Source: Clostridia bacterium (GTDB lineage: Bacteria; Bacillota; Clostridia; Oscillospirales; CAG-272). From it: 64,000 nucleotides of DNA. The translations under genes and the position numbers were made by a program. The notes under the pieces are model-generated. The model was not told where the DNA came from, made no database searches, and saw only the letters and a program-made list of their open reading frames with translations. The stretch covers positions 62,001 to 126,000 of the forward strand of contig JAFQDF010000026.1 in NCBI GenBank assembly GCA_017416185.1. Direction: 5' to 3'. This document shows positions 45,704-53,832 of this stretch, piece after piece; the first letter of the stretch is position 1, and each line of letters opens with the position of its first letter.

Positions 45704-47203
45704 TTATATTATCCCGTATTTTTCGGCTATGGCACGGGCTTTACTTTCATAGCTTCGGGGTATTCCTCGAATGATAGAATAAGGATGCTGTGTATCAATA
45801 CTCAGATTGTCAAAAACGTCCTTCTCTTTCATCTCCGCTATACTTTTTGCCAGACCGTGAAGATGTGTGGAAAACAGAGCGTTCCCACCCTTGGATTTTA
45901 TCATAGACAAAGCGGAAAAGGCGATTTCGGCGGCTTCAATAGCACCTGTACCCGAAAAAAGCTCGTCCATTATAAACAGCTCTCTTTCCCCGAATTGATT
46001 TATCCTTTCCGAAAACCACTTGGCTTCATTTTCAAATCTGCCGTAAAGGTTATTTGCCTCAAAGCTTTCGGAAGCAAGATACAAATGGATATTATCAAAT
46101 GCATACATTTTTGCTTCCCTTGCAAGCACGGGCAAACCAAGCTGGAACATAAGCTGTGCTACAGCCACCGATTCAAGAAATACGCTTTTGCCCCCGCTGT
46201 TAGCACCCGTAAGCAGGTATATCCTGCCGTTTTCATCAAAAGTCAAAGAGTTTGGGACCGTTTCCGCTATAGTTTTAGAGCAGGCTATCCTATAGTTATA
46301 GATGTCAGTCAGACGATATTCCTTTGATATCTCGGGCATACAGACAGGCAGTCCCATTTTTTGCGCATTATCGAAAAACTTTAGGGCGCAAAGATAAAAG
46401 CTCAGCCCTTTTTTGAACTCGGAAAGCTCTCTGCACACCGAAGACAGATATTCCATCGTGCTTTTGGCGATAGTCTTGAAATTTTTAGAAAGCAGCTTAT
46501 CGAGGGCTCTGTTCAGTCTGAAATTTACCGCCGACACCTCGTCAAGCTTTAATGCCTTTCCCATATCCGACAGAGGACACAGACATTCAAACTCCGAGGG
46601 CTCGTTAAAGGATGCCGAAAGTAACTTGTCGATAAACCTTCCCGAACGGTAGGGAGTTGTATTTATCGACACCAATCCCATCTCTATGGTCTTAAGATTT
46701 ACGTCGAGATTTATCCCCACGGTAACACTTTTTATATTCCTTATATTGACCTTGGTCTGCTCTGCGTTTTTCTTCAGGAGCTTAAAGTACTCGCTTTCCT
46801 TTTCGTTTTTTATAAATTCAAAAAAGCTTTTCAGACCCTCTGCGTCAAATTTATAATACCTTAATTCCTCAAAACTGTTTTCAATAAATGATATATAAGA
46901 ATTCACAGCGCATACCGAGTTCAGCGCCGTTTCGTTTGAGTTGCTCGAAACACCGATGCTTGCTTGTTCAAAAGAATAAAATAGGTCGGTAAGATTTGAG
47001 GATATCCTTTCAAGCGTTTCACGCAGACCTTTTTCCTCGCTGATATTTTTATATACCATCTGTCTACCCGATATCACCTCTGTATCGTCCGTAAAATAAC
47101 AGGCAATATCCTCGCATAAGAGCTTATCCAAGCAAAGCTTGCGGCAGATAAGCGCTGTTTCGTTTTCGGGTGAATTATTATAAGCAAAAATTATATCTGT
47201 CAT
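45704..47203 (-). CDS. Short MutS-family ATPase
   Basis: 499 residues, against about 850 for MutS. The C-terminal MutS ATPase domain is clear: LLTGANSGGKSVFLESVA near residue 330 (Walker A), ELFIMDELFSGTGAIEAAE near 409 (Walker B and signature) and FSTHLHGL near 447. The N-terminal 300 residues are mainly helical, like MutS core and lever domains, with no mismatch-recognition domain and no Smr or endonuclease tail. Its substrate may be branched DNA or RNA structures. The ATG overlaps the stop of a small membrane protein gene (ATGA), and an XRE regulator is upstream. A membrane partner is unusual for MutS relatives. Confidence 0.82.
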   Translation of the reverse strand: MTDIIFAYNNSPENETALICRKLCLDKLLCEDIACYFTDDTEVISGRQMVYKNISEEKGLRETLERISSNLTDLFYSFEQASIGVSSNSNETALNSVCAVNSYISFIENSFEELRYYKFDAEGLKSFFEFIKNEKESEYFKLLKKNAEQTKVNIRNIKSVTVGINLDVNLKTIEMGLVSINTTPYRSGRFIDKLLSASFNEPSEFECLCPLSDMGKALKLDEVSAVNFRLNRALDKLLSKNFKTIAKSTMEYLSSVCRELSEFKKGLSFYLCALKFFDNAQKMGLPVCMPEISKEYRLTDIYNYRIACSKTIAETVPNSLTFDENGRIYLLTGANSGGKSVFLESVAVAQLMFQLGLPVLAREAKMYAFDNIHLYLASESFEANNLYGRFENEAKWFSERINQFGERELFIMDELFSGTGAIEAAEIAFSALSMIKSKGGNALFSTHLHGLAKSIAEMKEKDVFDNLSIDTQHPYSIIRGIPRSYESKARAIAEKYGII

Positions 47204-47667
47204 ATTATATCTCCGAATATGCCGGTAACAAGCTCAAAAATCAGCGGAAAAACAAAAAGATTTATAACAACAAGAGCCGTAACGGCAAGTAAAAGGATCA
47301 ACAAAAATATCCGTGTGCTGTAGCTTGCTTCCTGCCACATTAAAAGCACCGATCTTTTAAGTCCTCTTTCGTCCTTTGACCACCACTGTACGTCATCCGA
47401 CAACAATATCAGTACCGAAAAAACAAGAGCGTAGAACAGAGGGAAAATTATATGTAACACAAGCATTATCGAATACAATATCCCCATACGGCGAAGAATG
47501 ATTTTATAAATCGGCAGTATCCTGTAGCCCGCTCTCCTGTCTTTTGAGCTTCTGATCTTCAAATAATTCCCTGTTCTCCCCGCACCGAAATATCCCGAAA
47601 GGATCTGATATACAGAAGCAGTAATTACAACTGCCATAAAAATATATATTATATACCGTACCAACAT
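47200..47667 (-). CDS. Small polytopic membrane protein
   Basis: 155 residues with three predicted membrane helices (about 5-25, 63-88 and 117-145). A conserved-looking cytosolic loop (DDVQWWSKDERGLKRSVLLMWQEASYS) lies between the last two. It overlaps the XRE gene by 19 bp upstream and the MutS-like gene by 4 bp downstream, with no strong ribosome site of its own, so translation is probably coupled. No family is recognised. Confidence 0.7.
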   Translation of the reverse strand: MLVRYIIYIFMAVVITASVYQILSGYFGAGRTGNYLKIRSSKDRRAGYRILPIYKIILRRMGILYSIMLVLHIIFPLFYALVFSVLILLSDDVQWWSKDERGLKRSVLLMWQEASYSTRIFLLILLLAVTALVVINLFVFPLIFELVTGIFGDII

Positions 47668-48731
47668 TTCAGATACTGTATATATTTGTTTTTCAGATCA
47701 ATTGCTTTTTCTTTGAATTCGGCAAACAAATTTTCCTTTTCTATAAGCTCAAGGGTGTTTTTGGCTTCTGTAAATAACCCGTCGATCCTTGCTGTCTCAT
47801 ACTCATAGCCTTTTACCCAGATCAAAAGCTTGGACGTATCCATCCCCTCGCCTCTGTGCAGATGTCTATCTATAATACCGAAGATCTTATCAATGTATTT
47901 TTTCGCTTCTTTATCTTCCCTTTCCTGTTTTAAAAGCAACGCTATCTGATAGTAGCTTCCAAGCAAAGGAATTTCATAATGTCCTGCATATTTGCCCTCT
48001 GTTACCACTTCGATAATATCGGTGGCTTTTTTGTAGTAATAAATTTTTTCTTGGGGCGGCATTTCCGCGGTTATAAGATTTAACGTCGAATCTGTCAGTT
48101 GTCCTAATGAAAACATAATGGTTGACAGTTCACGGTTTCGTAGATCTTCTCCCGAAAGTACGTATTTGGATAATCGTTCTCTGCCGTTAGACATTCGAGG
48201 CAGTTTTTTATAGTATTCATTTAATTTATCAGTGCAACGTTTGTCACCGGATCTGCCGAGAATTTCAACCATGTTAAAATATATGGGGTTAAGAGTATCA
48301 GGGTCGTTACAATGTGCTTCGGCATAATCTGTCAAAAGAAGCAGTTGGGAAACGACATCATCCTCGAAGGCTTCGTTGTCCAACACCCGTGCCATCAGTA
48401 CGATATAGTAAGAATACATATCGGGGAACCGTTCGATCTGTTCTAACCAAAAGTGATACTCATTTTCCCAGTCAGGCCTATCCGCAAATTCTTTCAGCTT
48501 TTTTCCCATCTCTCTGTGAAGCTTCATGGTAAGTATGCTTTTCATTCCAAAGAGACTGTCGATGGTGCAGTCATAAAGTTCTGCTATTTTTGGCAATAAA
48601 GAAATATCAGGAGACAAAATTCCTCTTTCCCATTTTGAGATAGTTTGGGATGAAACACCAAGCCGTTGTGCTGCTTGTTCCTGTGTCATATTGTTAGATA
48701 GTCTCAGTTCTCTTAATTTTTCATTTAACAT
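47649..48731 (-). CDS. XRE-family transcriptional regulator with a long helical C-terminal domain
   Basis: 360 residues. Residues 5-60 are a classic Cro/CI helix-turn-helix (MTQEQAAQRLGVSSQTISKWE). The remaining 290 residues are helical with TPR-like pairs (HFWLEQIERFPDMYSYYIVLMARVL, PLLGSYYQIALLLKQE, AKNTLELIEKENLF), as in regulators that bind small peptides or sense partner proteins. GAGGTGATC precedes the ATG. It heads an operon with a membrane protein and a MutS-like ATPase, which it may regulate. Confidence 0.85.
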   Translation of the reverse strand: MLNEKLRELRLSNNMTQEQAAQRLGVSSQTISKWERGILSPDISLLPKIAELYDCTIDSLFGMKSILTMKLHREMGKKLKEFADRPDWENEYHFWLEQIERFPDMYSYYIVLMARVLDNEAFEDDVVSQLLLLTDYAEAHCNDPDTLNPIYFNMVEILGRSGDKRCTDKLNEYYKKLPRMSNGRERLSKYVLSGEDLRNRELSTIMFSLGQLTDSTLNLITAEMPPQEKIYYYKKATDIIEVVTEGKYAGHYEIPLLGSYYQIALLLKQEREDKEAKKYIDKIFGIIDRHLHRGEGMDTSKLLIWVKGYEYETARIDGLFTEAKNTLELIEKENLFAEFKEKAIDLKNKYIQYLKCWYGI

Positions 48732-48791
48732 ACGATCACCTCAAATAGAGTTTATCATAAAGCAATATAGTTGTAAACAGACAATAGAGTG

Positions 48792-48823
48792 AGATGAATT
48801 GTCCAAAATGTATCAATTCATCT
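48792..48823. repeat. Hairpin with 10-bp perfect arms
   Basis: AGATGAATTG (48792-48801) and CAATTCATCT (48814-48823). It contains the ATGAATTG/CAATTCAT word used as the core of the array at 62721. Confidence 0.6.
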
Positions 48824-48877
48824 TCATTTTGATATCTAATCGTGATTTAGTAAATCGAGATTTGAAGTTCATTAAAA

Positions 48878-48906
48878 TTGACAAATTAAAATCGGTATGC
48901 TATAAT
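48878..48906 (+). promoter_or_regulatory. Sigma-A promoter of the small hydrophobic peptide gene
   Basis: TTGACA at 48878, 17-bp spacer, TATAAT at 48901: full consensus. Predicted start near 48913. Confidence 0.88.
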
Positions 48907-48970
48907 TTTACCCATAGCAAGAGAGACGGCGGCGGTTGTTTCCGACACCTCTATGAAAGGAGGTGTTGTT

Positions 48971-49033
48971 ATGGAATATGTTTTATCATTTACACTTTTA
49001 GTTATGGTAATAATTATTTACATAAAGAAATAG
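48971..49033 (+). CDS. 20-residue hydrophobic peptide, candidate type I toxin
   Basis: The gene encodes MEYVLSFTLLVMVIIIYIKK and a stop. It is one membrane helix with a short acidic N terminus and a Lys-Lys C terminus, the layout of the Hol-Tox/TxpA-BsrG class of membrane toxins, though shorter. AAGGAGGTG lies 9 bp upstream. That site is masked: ACACCTC at 48944-48950 pairs with GAGGTGT at 48960-48966 around an eight-base loop. Masked ribosome sites are typical of type I toxin mRNAs. It is driven by a consensus promoter and faces an antisense promoter at 49121-49149. It lies between the XRE and tex genes and is not part of either operon. Confidence 0.7.
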   Translation: MEYVLSFTLLVMVIIIYIKK

Positions 49034-49114
49034 CCGCCTATCTCCGCGAAAGATAGACGGCTTATCTTAGATAAACTGCTTTTGCGGGAACAACTTAAGC
49101 TGTCCCCTCTTGCT
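49030..49114 (-). ncRNA. Candidate antisense RNA (antitoxin)
   Basis: From the promoter at 49149-49121 a transcript would start near 49114, run about 60 nt and end at the hairpin 49062-49032, followed by ATTTCTTT on the reverse strand. It would overlap the 3' end of the toxin mRNA, as in TxpA/RatA-type pairs. Its 5' end repeats ATAGCAAGAG, also found at the 5' end of the toxin mRNA. Confidence 0.55.
49032..49062. terminator. Shared hairpin terminator of the toxin-antitoxin locus
   Basis: AGCCGCCTATCT pairs with AGATAGACGGCT (one mismatch) around a seven-base loop, directly at the toxin stop codon. The T-rich tail is better on the reverse (antisense) side. Confidence 0.65.
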
Positions 49115-49120
49115 ATACCT

Positions 49121-49149
49121 ATATTAACATATTTGTTTCAATATGTCAA
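49121..49149 (-). promoter_or_regulatory. Antisense promoter facing the toxin gene
   Basis: Reverse strand TTGACA at 49149-49144, 17-bp spacer, TAATAT at 49126-49121. No gene on the reverse strand uses it before 48731. Confidence 0.75.
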
Positions 49150-49181
49150 GTGATCAAGAATCAAACCGAAAGGATAAATAA

Positions 49182-51332
49182 ATGGACATCTTACAAACAT
49201 TATCAACCGAATTATCAATACCTATGAAGCGCCTTGAGGCGACGGTCGCCCTCATCGACGAGGGAAATACCATCCCCTTTATCGCCAGATACCGTAAAGA
49301 GGTTACAGGCTCTCTTGACGATACCGTACTTCGTGACCTCTACGACCGCTTAAACTACCTTCGTTCTCTTGAAGAACGCCGTGAAAAGGTAAGAGAGACC
49401 ATTGCCGAGCAGGGCAAGCTGACAGATGAGATCAGTGCTGCCCTTGATGCAGCTGTAACCCTCACTGAGATCGAGGACATCTACCGTCCCTTCAAGCAGA
49501 AGCGTAAGACCAGAGCAAGCGTTGCACGGGAGCGGGGTCTTGAGCCTTTAGCACAGCTTATTTTTGAACAGCGTGAGCATTACGACGAGCCTATAATCGA
49601 CACCGCCGCAACCTTTGTAGATGAAGAAAAGGGTGTGGCAGACTATACCGAGGCATTACAGGGTGCTATGGATATAATTGCCGAGGATATATCCGACAAC
49701 GCGGAATACCGTAAGGAGATCCGTGGAATCACATTCAATTTCGGTCATATCATCACCGCAGCCTCCACCGAGGAAAGTACGGTATACGATATGTACTACG
49801 ACCACACCGAGCCTATTAAGAAGATACCCGGTCACCGTGTACTTGCCATCAACCGCGGTGAAAAGGAGGACATCTTAAAGGTCAAGGTAGAGATAGCAAA
49901 GGATGCAGTTCTCAACTATCTTTTCAAGGAGATAGGCATCTTTATGGACCGCGAGTCCACCACCTATATGGCAAAGGCGACTATAGACAGCTATGAAAGA
50001 CTTATCGCTCCCTCTATTGAACGTGAGATAAGAAGCGATCTGTTTGATACTGCAAGCGAGGGTGCGATAAAGCTCTTCTCGGAAAACCTTAAAAATCTTC
50101 TTATGCAGCCTCCCGTAAAGGGAAAAACTGCCCTCGGCTTTGACCCCGGTTACCGTACGGGCTGTAAGCTTGCGGTAGTTGACAAGACGGGCAAGGTCCT
50201 TGATACCGCAGTTATCTACCCCACAAAGCCTCAGGAAAGAATCGAAGAATCCAAGCGGATTGTAAAACGTCTTGTAGAGGCTCACGGTGTTGAGATCATC
50301 GCCATCGGTAACGGTACCGCCTCAAAGGAAAGTGAAATATTCATAGCAGGACTGCTTCGAGAGCTTCCCGGCAAGGTACAGTATGCCATGGTAAGCGAGG
50401 CGGGAGCATCGGTTTATTCCGCATCCAAGCAGGGAGCGGAGGAATTCCCCGACTTTGACGTAACGCAGCGCAGTGCAGTTTCTATTGCAAGAAGATTGCA
50501 GAATCCTCTTGCCGAGCTTGTAAAGATAGACCCCAAGGCTATCGGTGTAGGTCAGTATCAGCACGATATGAAGCCGGCCAGACTCGACGAAGCTCTGGGC
50601 GGTGTGGTTGAGGACTGTGTAAACTCTGTGGGAGTTGACGTAAACACCGCATCATATTCACTTCTTTCTTACATTGCAGGTATCAACACCACAACCGCAA
50701 AGAATATAGTTAAATACCGTGAGGAGAACGGCGAGTTCACCAAGCGGTCCCAGATACTTAAGGTTCCCAAGATAGGCGCCAAGGCTTATCAGCAGTGCGC
50801 GGGCTTCCTGCGTGTTTCGGGTTCAAGCGAGATCCTTGACAACACCGGTGTTCACCCCGAATCCTACGATATCGCAAAGAAGCTTATTGAGAAATTCGGC
50901 TACACCAAGGAGGACGTCAAGGCAAGCCGTCTCGGCAACTTAGGCGAGGAGGTAAGAGGTCAGGGTATCGCCAAGGTAGCAGCCGAGCTTGAATGCGGTG
51001 AGCCTACCCTTATGGATATCGTGGGCGAGCTTGAAAAGCCGGGCAGAGACGTGCGTGACAGCCTTCCTCAGCCCCAGCTCCGCGAGGATGTATTAAGCCT
51101 TGAGGATCTTGAAGCAGGTATGCTTATGTCGGGAGTGGTGCGTAACGTCATAGACTTCGGCGCATTCGTTGATATCGGTGTTCATCAGGACGGTCTCGTG
51201 CATATATCCGAGATATCAAACAAGTTCATCAAGCACCCCAGCCAGGTACTCTCGGTCGGTGACAACGTACAGGTCAAGGTGCTGGCGGTCGATAAGAAAA
51301 AGGGAAGAATTTCTTTGACAATGAAGATATAA
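49182..51332 (+). CDS. tex: Tex-family RNA-binding transcription accessory protein
   Basis: 716 residues, normal for Tex. The N-terminal helical domain (VALIDEGNTIPFIARYRKEVTG), YqgF/RNase H-like domain near residues 322-450 (LGFDPGYRTGCKLAVVDKTG), helix-hairpin-helix pair near 500-560 (NTASYSLLSYIAGI, ILKVPKIGAKAYQQCAGFLR) and C-terminal S1 domain (GVVRNVIDFGAFVDIGVHQDG) are in order. Tex binds nucleic acid and influences transcription and, in some species, toxin expression. GAAAGG precedes the ATG. It lies just after the antisense promoter of the type I locus and has no clear promoter of its own in the 30 bp before it. Confidence 0.95.
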   Translation: MDILQTLSTELSIPMKRLEATVALIDEGNTIPFIARYRKEVTGSLDDTVLRDLYDRLNYLRSLEERREKVRETIAEQGKLTDEISAALDAAVTLTEIEDIYRPFKQKRKTRASVARERGLEPLAQLIFEQREHYDEPIIDTAATFVDEEKGVADYTEALQGAMDIIAEDISDNAEYRKEIRGITFNFGHIITAASTEESTVYDMYYDHTEPIKKIPGHRVLAINRGEKEDILKVKVEIAKDAVLNYLFKEIGIFMDRESTTYMAKATIDSYERLIAPSIEREIRSDLFDTASEGAIKLFSENLKNLLMQPPVKGKTALGFDPGYRTGCKLAVVDKTGKVLDTAVIYPTKPQERIEESKRIVKRLVEAHGVEIIAIGNGTASKESEIFIAGLLRELPGKVQYAMVSEAGASVYSASKQGAEEFPDFDVTQRSAVSIARRLQNPLAELVKIDPKAIGVGQYQHDMKPARLDEALGGVVEDCVNSVGVDVNTASYSLLSYIAGINTTTAKNIVKYREENGEFTKRSQILKVPKIGAKAYQQCAGFLRVSGSSEILDNTGVHPESYDIAKKLIEKFGYTKEDVKASRLGNLGEEVRGQGIAKVAAELECGEPTLMDIVGELEKPGRDVRDSLPQPQLREDVLSLEDLEAGMLMSGVVRNVIDFGAFVDIGVHQDGLVHISEISNKFIKHPSQVLSVGDNVQVKVLAVDKKKGRISLTMKI

Positions 51333-51334
51333 AT

Positions 51335-51359
51335 GAAAGGTGTCCAAAGGACACCTTTC
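51335..51359 (+). terminator. Hairpin after tex
   Basis: GAAAGGTGTCC and GGACACCTTTC, loop AAA, two bases after the stop codon. No T-run follows; the core word GCGATAT does. Confidence 0.6.
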
Positions 51360-51410
51360 GCGATATAAACCCCTTACGGGATTTGCGATATTCCCTCGCG
51401 GGAGCGATAT
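51360..51410. repeat. Core-and-hairpin array, GCGATAT type
   Basis: Three GCGATAT words (51360, 51385, 51404) in the same orientation are separated by small inverted repeats (CCC-GGG type; TCCC-TCGC-GGGA). The same word adjoins the hairpin after fba at 38919-38925 in inverted orientation. Confidence 0.75.
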
Positions 51411-51418
51411 ATAATTAA

Positions 51419-51445
51419 AAGACCGCACTATCATTGTACGGTCTT
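51419..51445 (-). terminator. Terminator of the small XRE pair
   Basis: AAGACCG and CGGTCTT arms; on the reverse strand the stem ends in TTTT. It abuts the XRE stop codon. Confidence 0.6.
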
Positions 51446-51665
51446 ATCTTTTGAATTCTTTTCTGTTTGTTCGTCCCAAAATATAATCTGTTGACGTTTC
51501 ATAAAAATCTGCAAGTTTTATTAACACATCGGTAGGTATATCATTCTCGCCTGTTTCATATTTTGAATACCCTGTTTGAGACATTCCTAACACCATTGCA
51601 ATCTCGGTCTGTGTCATATCTTTATCATTTCTTAAATCACGAAGTCTCAGATAGATTCTATTCAT
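51444..51665 (-). CDS. Small XRE-family regulator
   Basis: 73 residues from ATG 51665 (GGAG upstream; the longer frame to 51740 lies inside the other gene). It is a single Cro/CI domain: LRDLRNDKDMTQTEIAMVLGMSQTGYSKYETGEN and IKLADFYETSTDYILGRT. It overlaps the preceding small XRE gene by 8 bp, so the two are cotranslated. Paired small HTH proteins of this kind may form a heterodimer or antagonise each other. The pair is divergent from an unknown gene at 51992. Confidence 0.88.
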   Translation of the reverse strand: MNRIYLRLRDLRNDKDMTQTEIAMVLGMSQTGYSKYETGENDIPTDVLIKLADFYETSTDYILGRTNRKEFKR

Positions 51666-51885
51666 CTTTATCTCCCGGAACAAACTCCAAAAGATCCTCA
51701 ATCTTACAATCAAGTGCAGAACATAGTCTTGCAAGAACATCTGTATCCAACCTTGTGATTTTATTATTACAATAATTGTTTAACTGAGTTCTTTGCATTT
51801 CAGCTTTGTGGCTTAATCTGTTTTTACTGATACCTTTCTGCTTGATAAGCTCGTTTAATTTGATTCTTATATTTCCGTAACTCAT
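51658..51885 (-). CDS. Small XRE-family regulator (Cro/CI type, short variant)
   Basis: 75 residues from ATG 51885, after AGGAAG. IRIKLNELIKQKGISKNRLSHKA and LARLCSALDCKIEDLLEFVP define a YvaO/Cro-like HTH, similar to the single-domain regulators found with toxin-antitoxin or phage modules. An in-frame extension to 52029 is hydrophobic and runs through the promoter region, so I reject it. It heads the two-gene unit. Confidence 0.87.
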   Translation of the reverse strand: MSYGNIRIKLNELIKQKGISKNRLSHKAEMQRTQLNNYCNNKITRLDTDVLARLCSALDCKIEDLLEFVPGDKDE

Positions 51886-51906
51886 ATATCTTCCTCGCAA
51901 AAAAGA

Positions 51907-51936
51907 TTGACAAGTATAGTATATAAAAGTTATAAT
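51907..51936 (+). promoter_or_regulatory. Promoter of the gene at 51992
   Basis: TTGACA at 51907, 18-bp spacer, TATAAT at 51931. It overlaps an AT-rich region with partial dyad symmetry, a plausible site for the divergent XRE proteins. Confidence 0.7.
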
Positions 51937-51991
51937 AGAAATATAAGATGTAAGAAGTATTGTGTAATTAGTTGCACATAGGAGGGTGATT

Positions 51992-52411
51992 ATGACCGAA
52001 AAACTATTAATCTCGTTAAGATACCCCAAGATAGATTTTCAAGCTGTAGACGAATTACTTGACGGTGCGGTAACTGAAAAAACAGAAGAGAAAATCAAAA
52101 GCTGCTTGGACCGTATCAACGACCCGATAAACAAAGGGGGGTACAAACCCATCGAGGGCAGAAATAAATCAAAGCATAGATTTATTCAGCTTGTAAGAGA
52201 ATTTTCTGAAGATTTTGAAATAGATCTTGACGTTACAGAGACCGATATTTGCATAATAGCCGATTTTTATTTTGACACGGTAGGTTATTTCAGTCATTTG
52301 ATAACCGCAATGATAATGGCTGACAACATATTTGTAACACCTCAGACTACAGACGAAAGGTCAATTTTGAGTCTGATATATAACACCCACAGCAAATCTC
52401 CCAAATGTTAA
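51992..52411 (+). CDS. Unknown small protein, divergent from an XRE pair
   Basis: 139 residues, acidic to neutral, with no signal peptide or membrane helix. It is mostly helical with one amphipathic segment near YFDTVGYFSHLITAMIMADN (about residues 97-116). GGAGGG lies 5 bp before ATG 51992; a GTG at 51986 is less likely. I recognise no family. Its position opposite two small HTH genes suggests it is their regulatory target. Confidence 0.65.
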   Translation: MTEKLLISLRYPKIDFQAVDELLDGAVTEKTEEKIKSCLDRINDPINKGGYKPIEGRNKSKHRFIQLVREFSEDFEIDLDVTETDICIIADFYFDTVGYFSHLITAMIMADNIFVTPQTTDERSILSLIYNTHSKSPKC

Positions 52412-52444
52412 ATCAAATAAAAAAGCACTTGCCATGCAAGTGCT

Positions 52445-53491
52445 TTATTTCTTTTTCAGCTTGATAATTGATACTATTATTACCGCGACTGCGAGAACCG
52501 ACAGTACTATTATACCGGTAGCTATAATGGGAAGCCAGATCGAATCATCCGCAGAATCATTCGGTTCAGGCCGGGGTCTCCGAGCATTTTCGGTAGTTTC
52601 GGAAGTTTCGGGCTTTGTGGTTTCGGGTGTGACCTCAGGGGTGGTTTCCGGGGTGGTTTCGGTAACAGCCACGGTGGTAGTTTCGGGGACCGTTTCACTC
52701 TCTACGGGAACAGTCTCAGTGATCACAGGCGCGGTCTCGACACCGGGCTCCACTCCCAAGGGCGAGCCGTCCGGATCACAGGGAGTACATGGAGTGTCAT
52801 GAGGAACGGTATATCTGTCACAGTCGATCGACATAAGGGTAAAATCAGAGGCCGCGAACTTTGTTGCGGTAGAATTTAAATAAATAAAATGGCAGTATCC
52901 CTCACCGAGCAGGGTCAACCCGGATTTATCAAGCTTGTAATATGACACTCCGTACAGATTTTCAATGCTTGAGGATGAGGCAAAGATCGCAAAGCTCGCT
53001 ACATACTCGCCGTTTTCATTATAGTCAATTTGCTTTACAGAGGCAAAGCAGCGAACGGGCGTATTATAGTTCTCTGCCGTTGCATATATCCACCCGTTAT
53101 TGTAGCCCTCCAGTGAAGAGGCAGAAATATTTCTTCCGAAGATCACCTTTGTCCTGTTTTCAAACTGCGTTCCCTTTATCATCATATATTTGCCGTAGGG
53201 GGAGACGCCGGAATTCACAGAACCCTTATAAGCATCTGCGTTCAGCTCAAAGTGCTTAAGCATTGAACTTACAACAACGTCGTTACCTGAAGAACTGTCA
53301 AAGGAAATTATACCGGTTTCGATATAATTACTCAAAAAGATGTTCACAGCTTTGCGCGCACTATCGGACAATGTGAGCAAATTTTCGTTTACTGTATCAT
53401 CCGGCGGGATCCAGGCATCTGCACAAATCGGAAGCAATGTGCAGGAAAAGAGAATCAGCATGGTTATAAGTACGGTAATTATTTTTTTCAT
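52445..53491 (-). CDS. Secreted protein anchored by a C-terminal membrane helix
   Basis: 348 residues. A signal peptide (ITVLITMLILFSCTLLP) precedes a globular domain of about 215 residues. A Thr/Glu/Val-Pro-rich linker (about 245-300; repeated ETTPE-type units) and a C-terminal membrane helix ending in KLKKK follow. The globular part (SDSARKAVNIFLSNYIETG) has the feel of an extracellular sensor domain, but no family is assigned. It is last of three overlapping genes with an MFS protein and a small membrane protein. Confidence 0.75.
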   Translation of the reverse strand: MKKIITVLITMLILFSCTLLPICADAWIPPDDTVNENLLTLSDSARKAVNIFLSNYIETGIISFDSSSGNDVVVSSMLKHFELNADAYKGSVNSGVSPYGKYMMIKGTQFENRTKVIFGRNISASSLEGYNNGWIYATAENYNTPVRCFASVKQIDYNENGEYVASFAIFASSSSIENLYGVSYYKLDKSGLTLLGEGYCHFIYLNSTATKFAASDFTLMSIDCDRYTVPHDTPCTPCDPDGSPLGVEPGVETAPVITETVPVESETVPETTTVAVTETTPETTPEVTPETTKPETSETTENARRPRPEPNDSADDSIWLPIIATGIIVLSVLAVAVIIVSIIKLKKK

Positions 53492-53832
53492 AGAGCCAAA
53501 CCTCCCAAATATGAACCTAAGTTAAGAATTAAACTGAACAGAAAAGGATGCCTGATATTATCCTTAACCGTCTTGCCGTAGACAAAGGCTTCAGTCAACA
53601 CCGCAAGCACCTCGACTGTAATTATAATATACCACACCGGCGGTTTATGTGTCAATATATAAGTCCAGTTGAAGGTAAGTGTTACAAGAGGGTTGGTAAC
53701 GATATTGACCAGAGTACATATAGCAACCGTCTTTTTGTCAGCCTTAAGCAAAAGCGCAAGTATAAGCTCTGCCGACAGAGTAAACATAAGGCTTTTCCCG
53801 GTCGAAGCAAGCAGCTGGGAAAGAGTTATCAT
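53488..53832 (-). CDS. Small membrane protein, four helices
   Basis: 114 residues from ATG 53832, after GGAGGAAG. Four hydrophobic segments cover nearly the whole chain. KADKKTVAICTLVNIVTNP and FVYGKTVKDNIRHPFLFSLILNLGSYLGG recall membrane proteins of DUF-type families common in Clostridia. It overlaps its neighbours on both sides by 4 bp (ATGA). Function is unknown; it may be an accessory subunit for the MFS-like protein. Confidence 0.75.
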   Translation of the reverse strand: MITLSQLLASTGKSLMFTLSAELILALLLKADKKTVAICTLVNIVTNPLVTLTFNWTYILTHKPPVWYIIITVEVLAVLTEAFVYGKTVKDNIRHPFLFSLILNLGSYLGGLAL

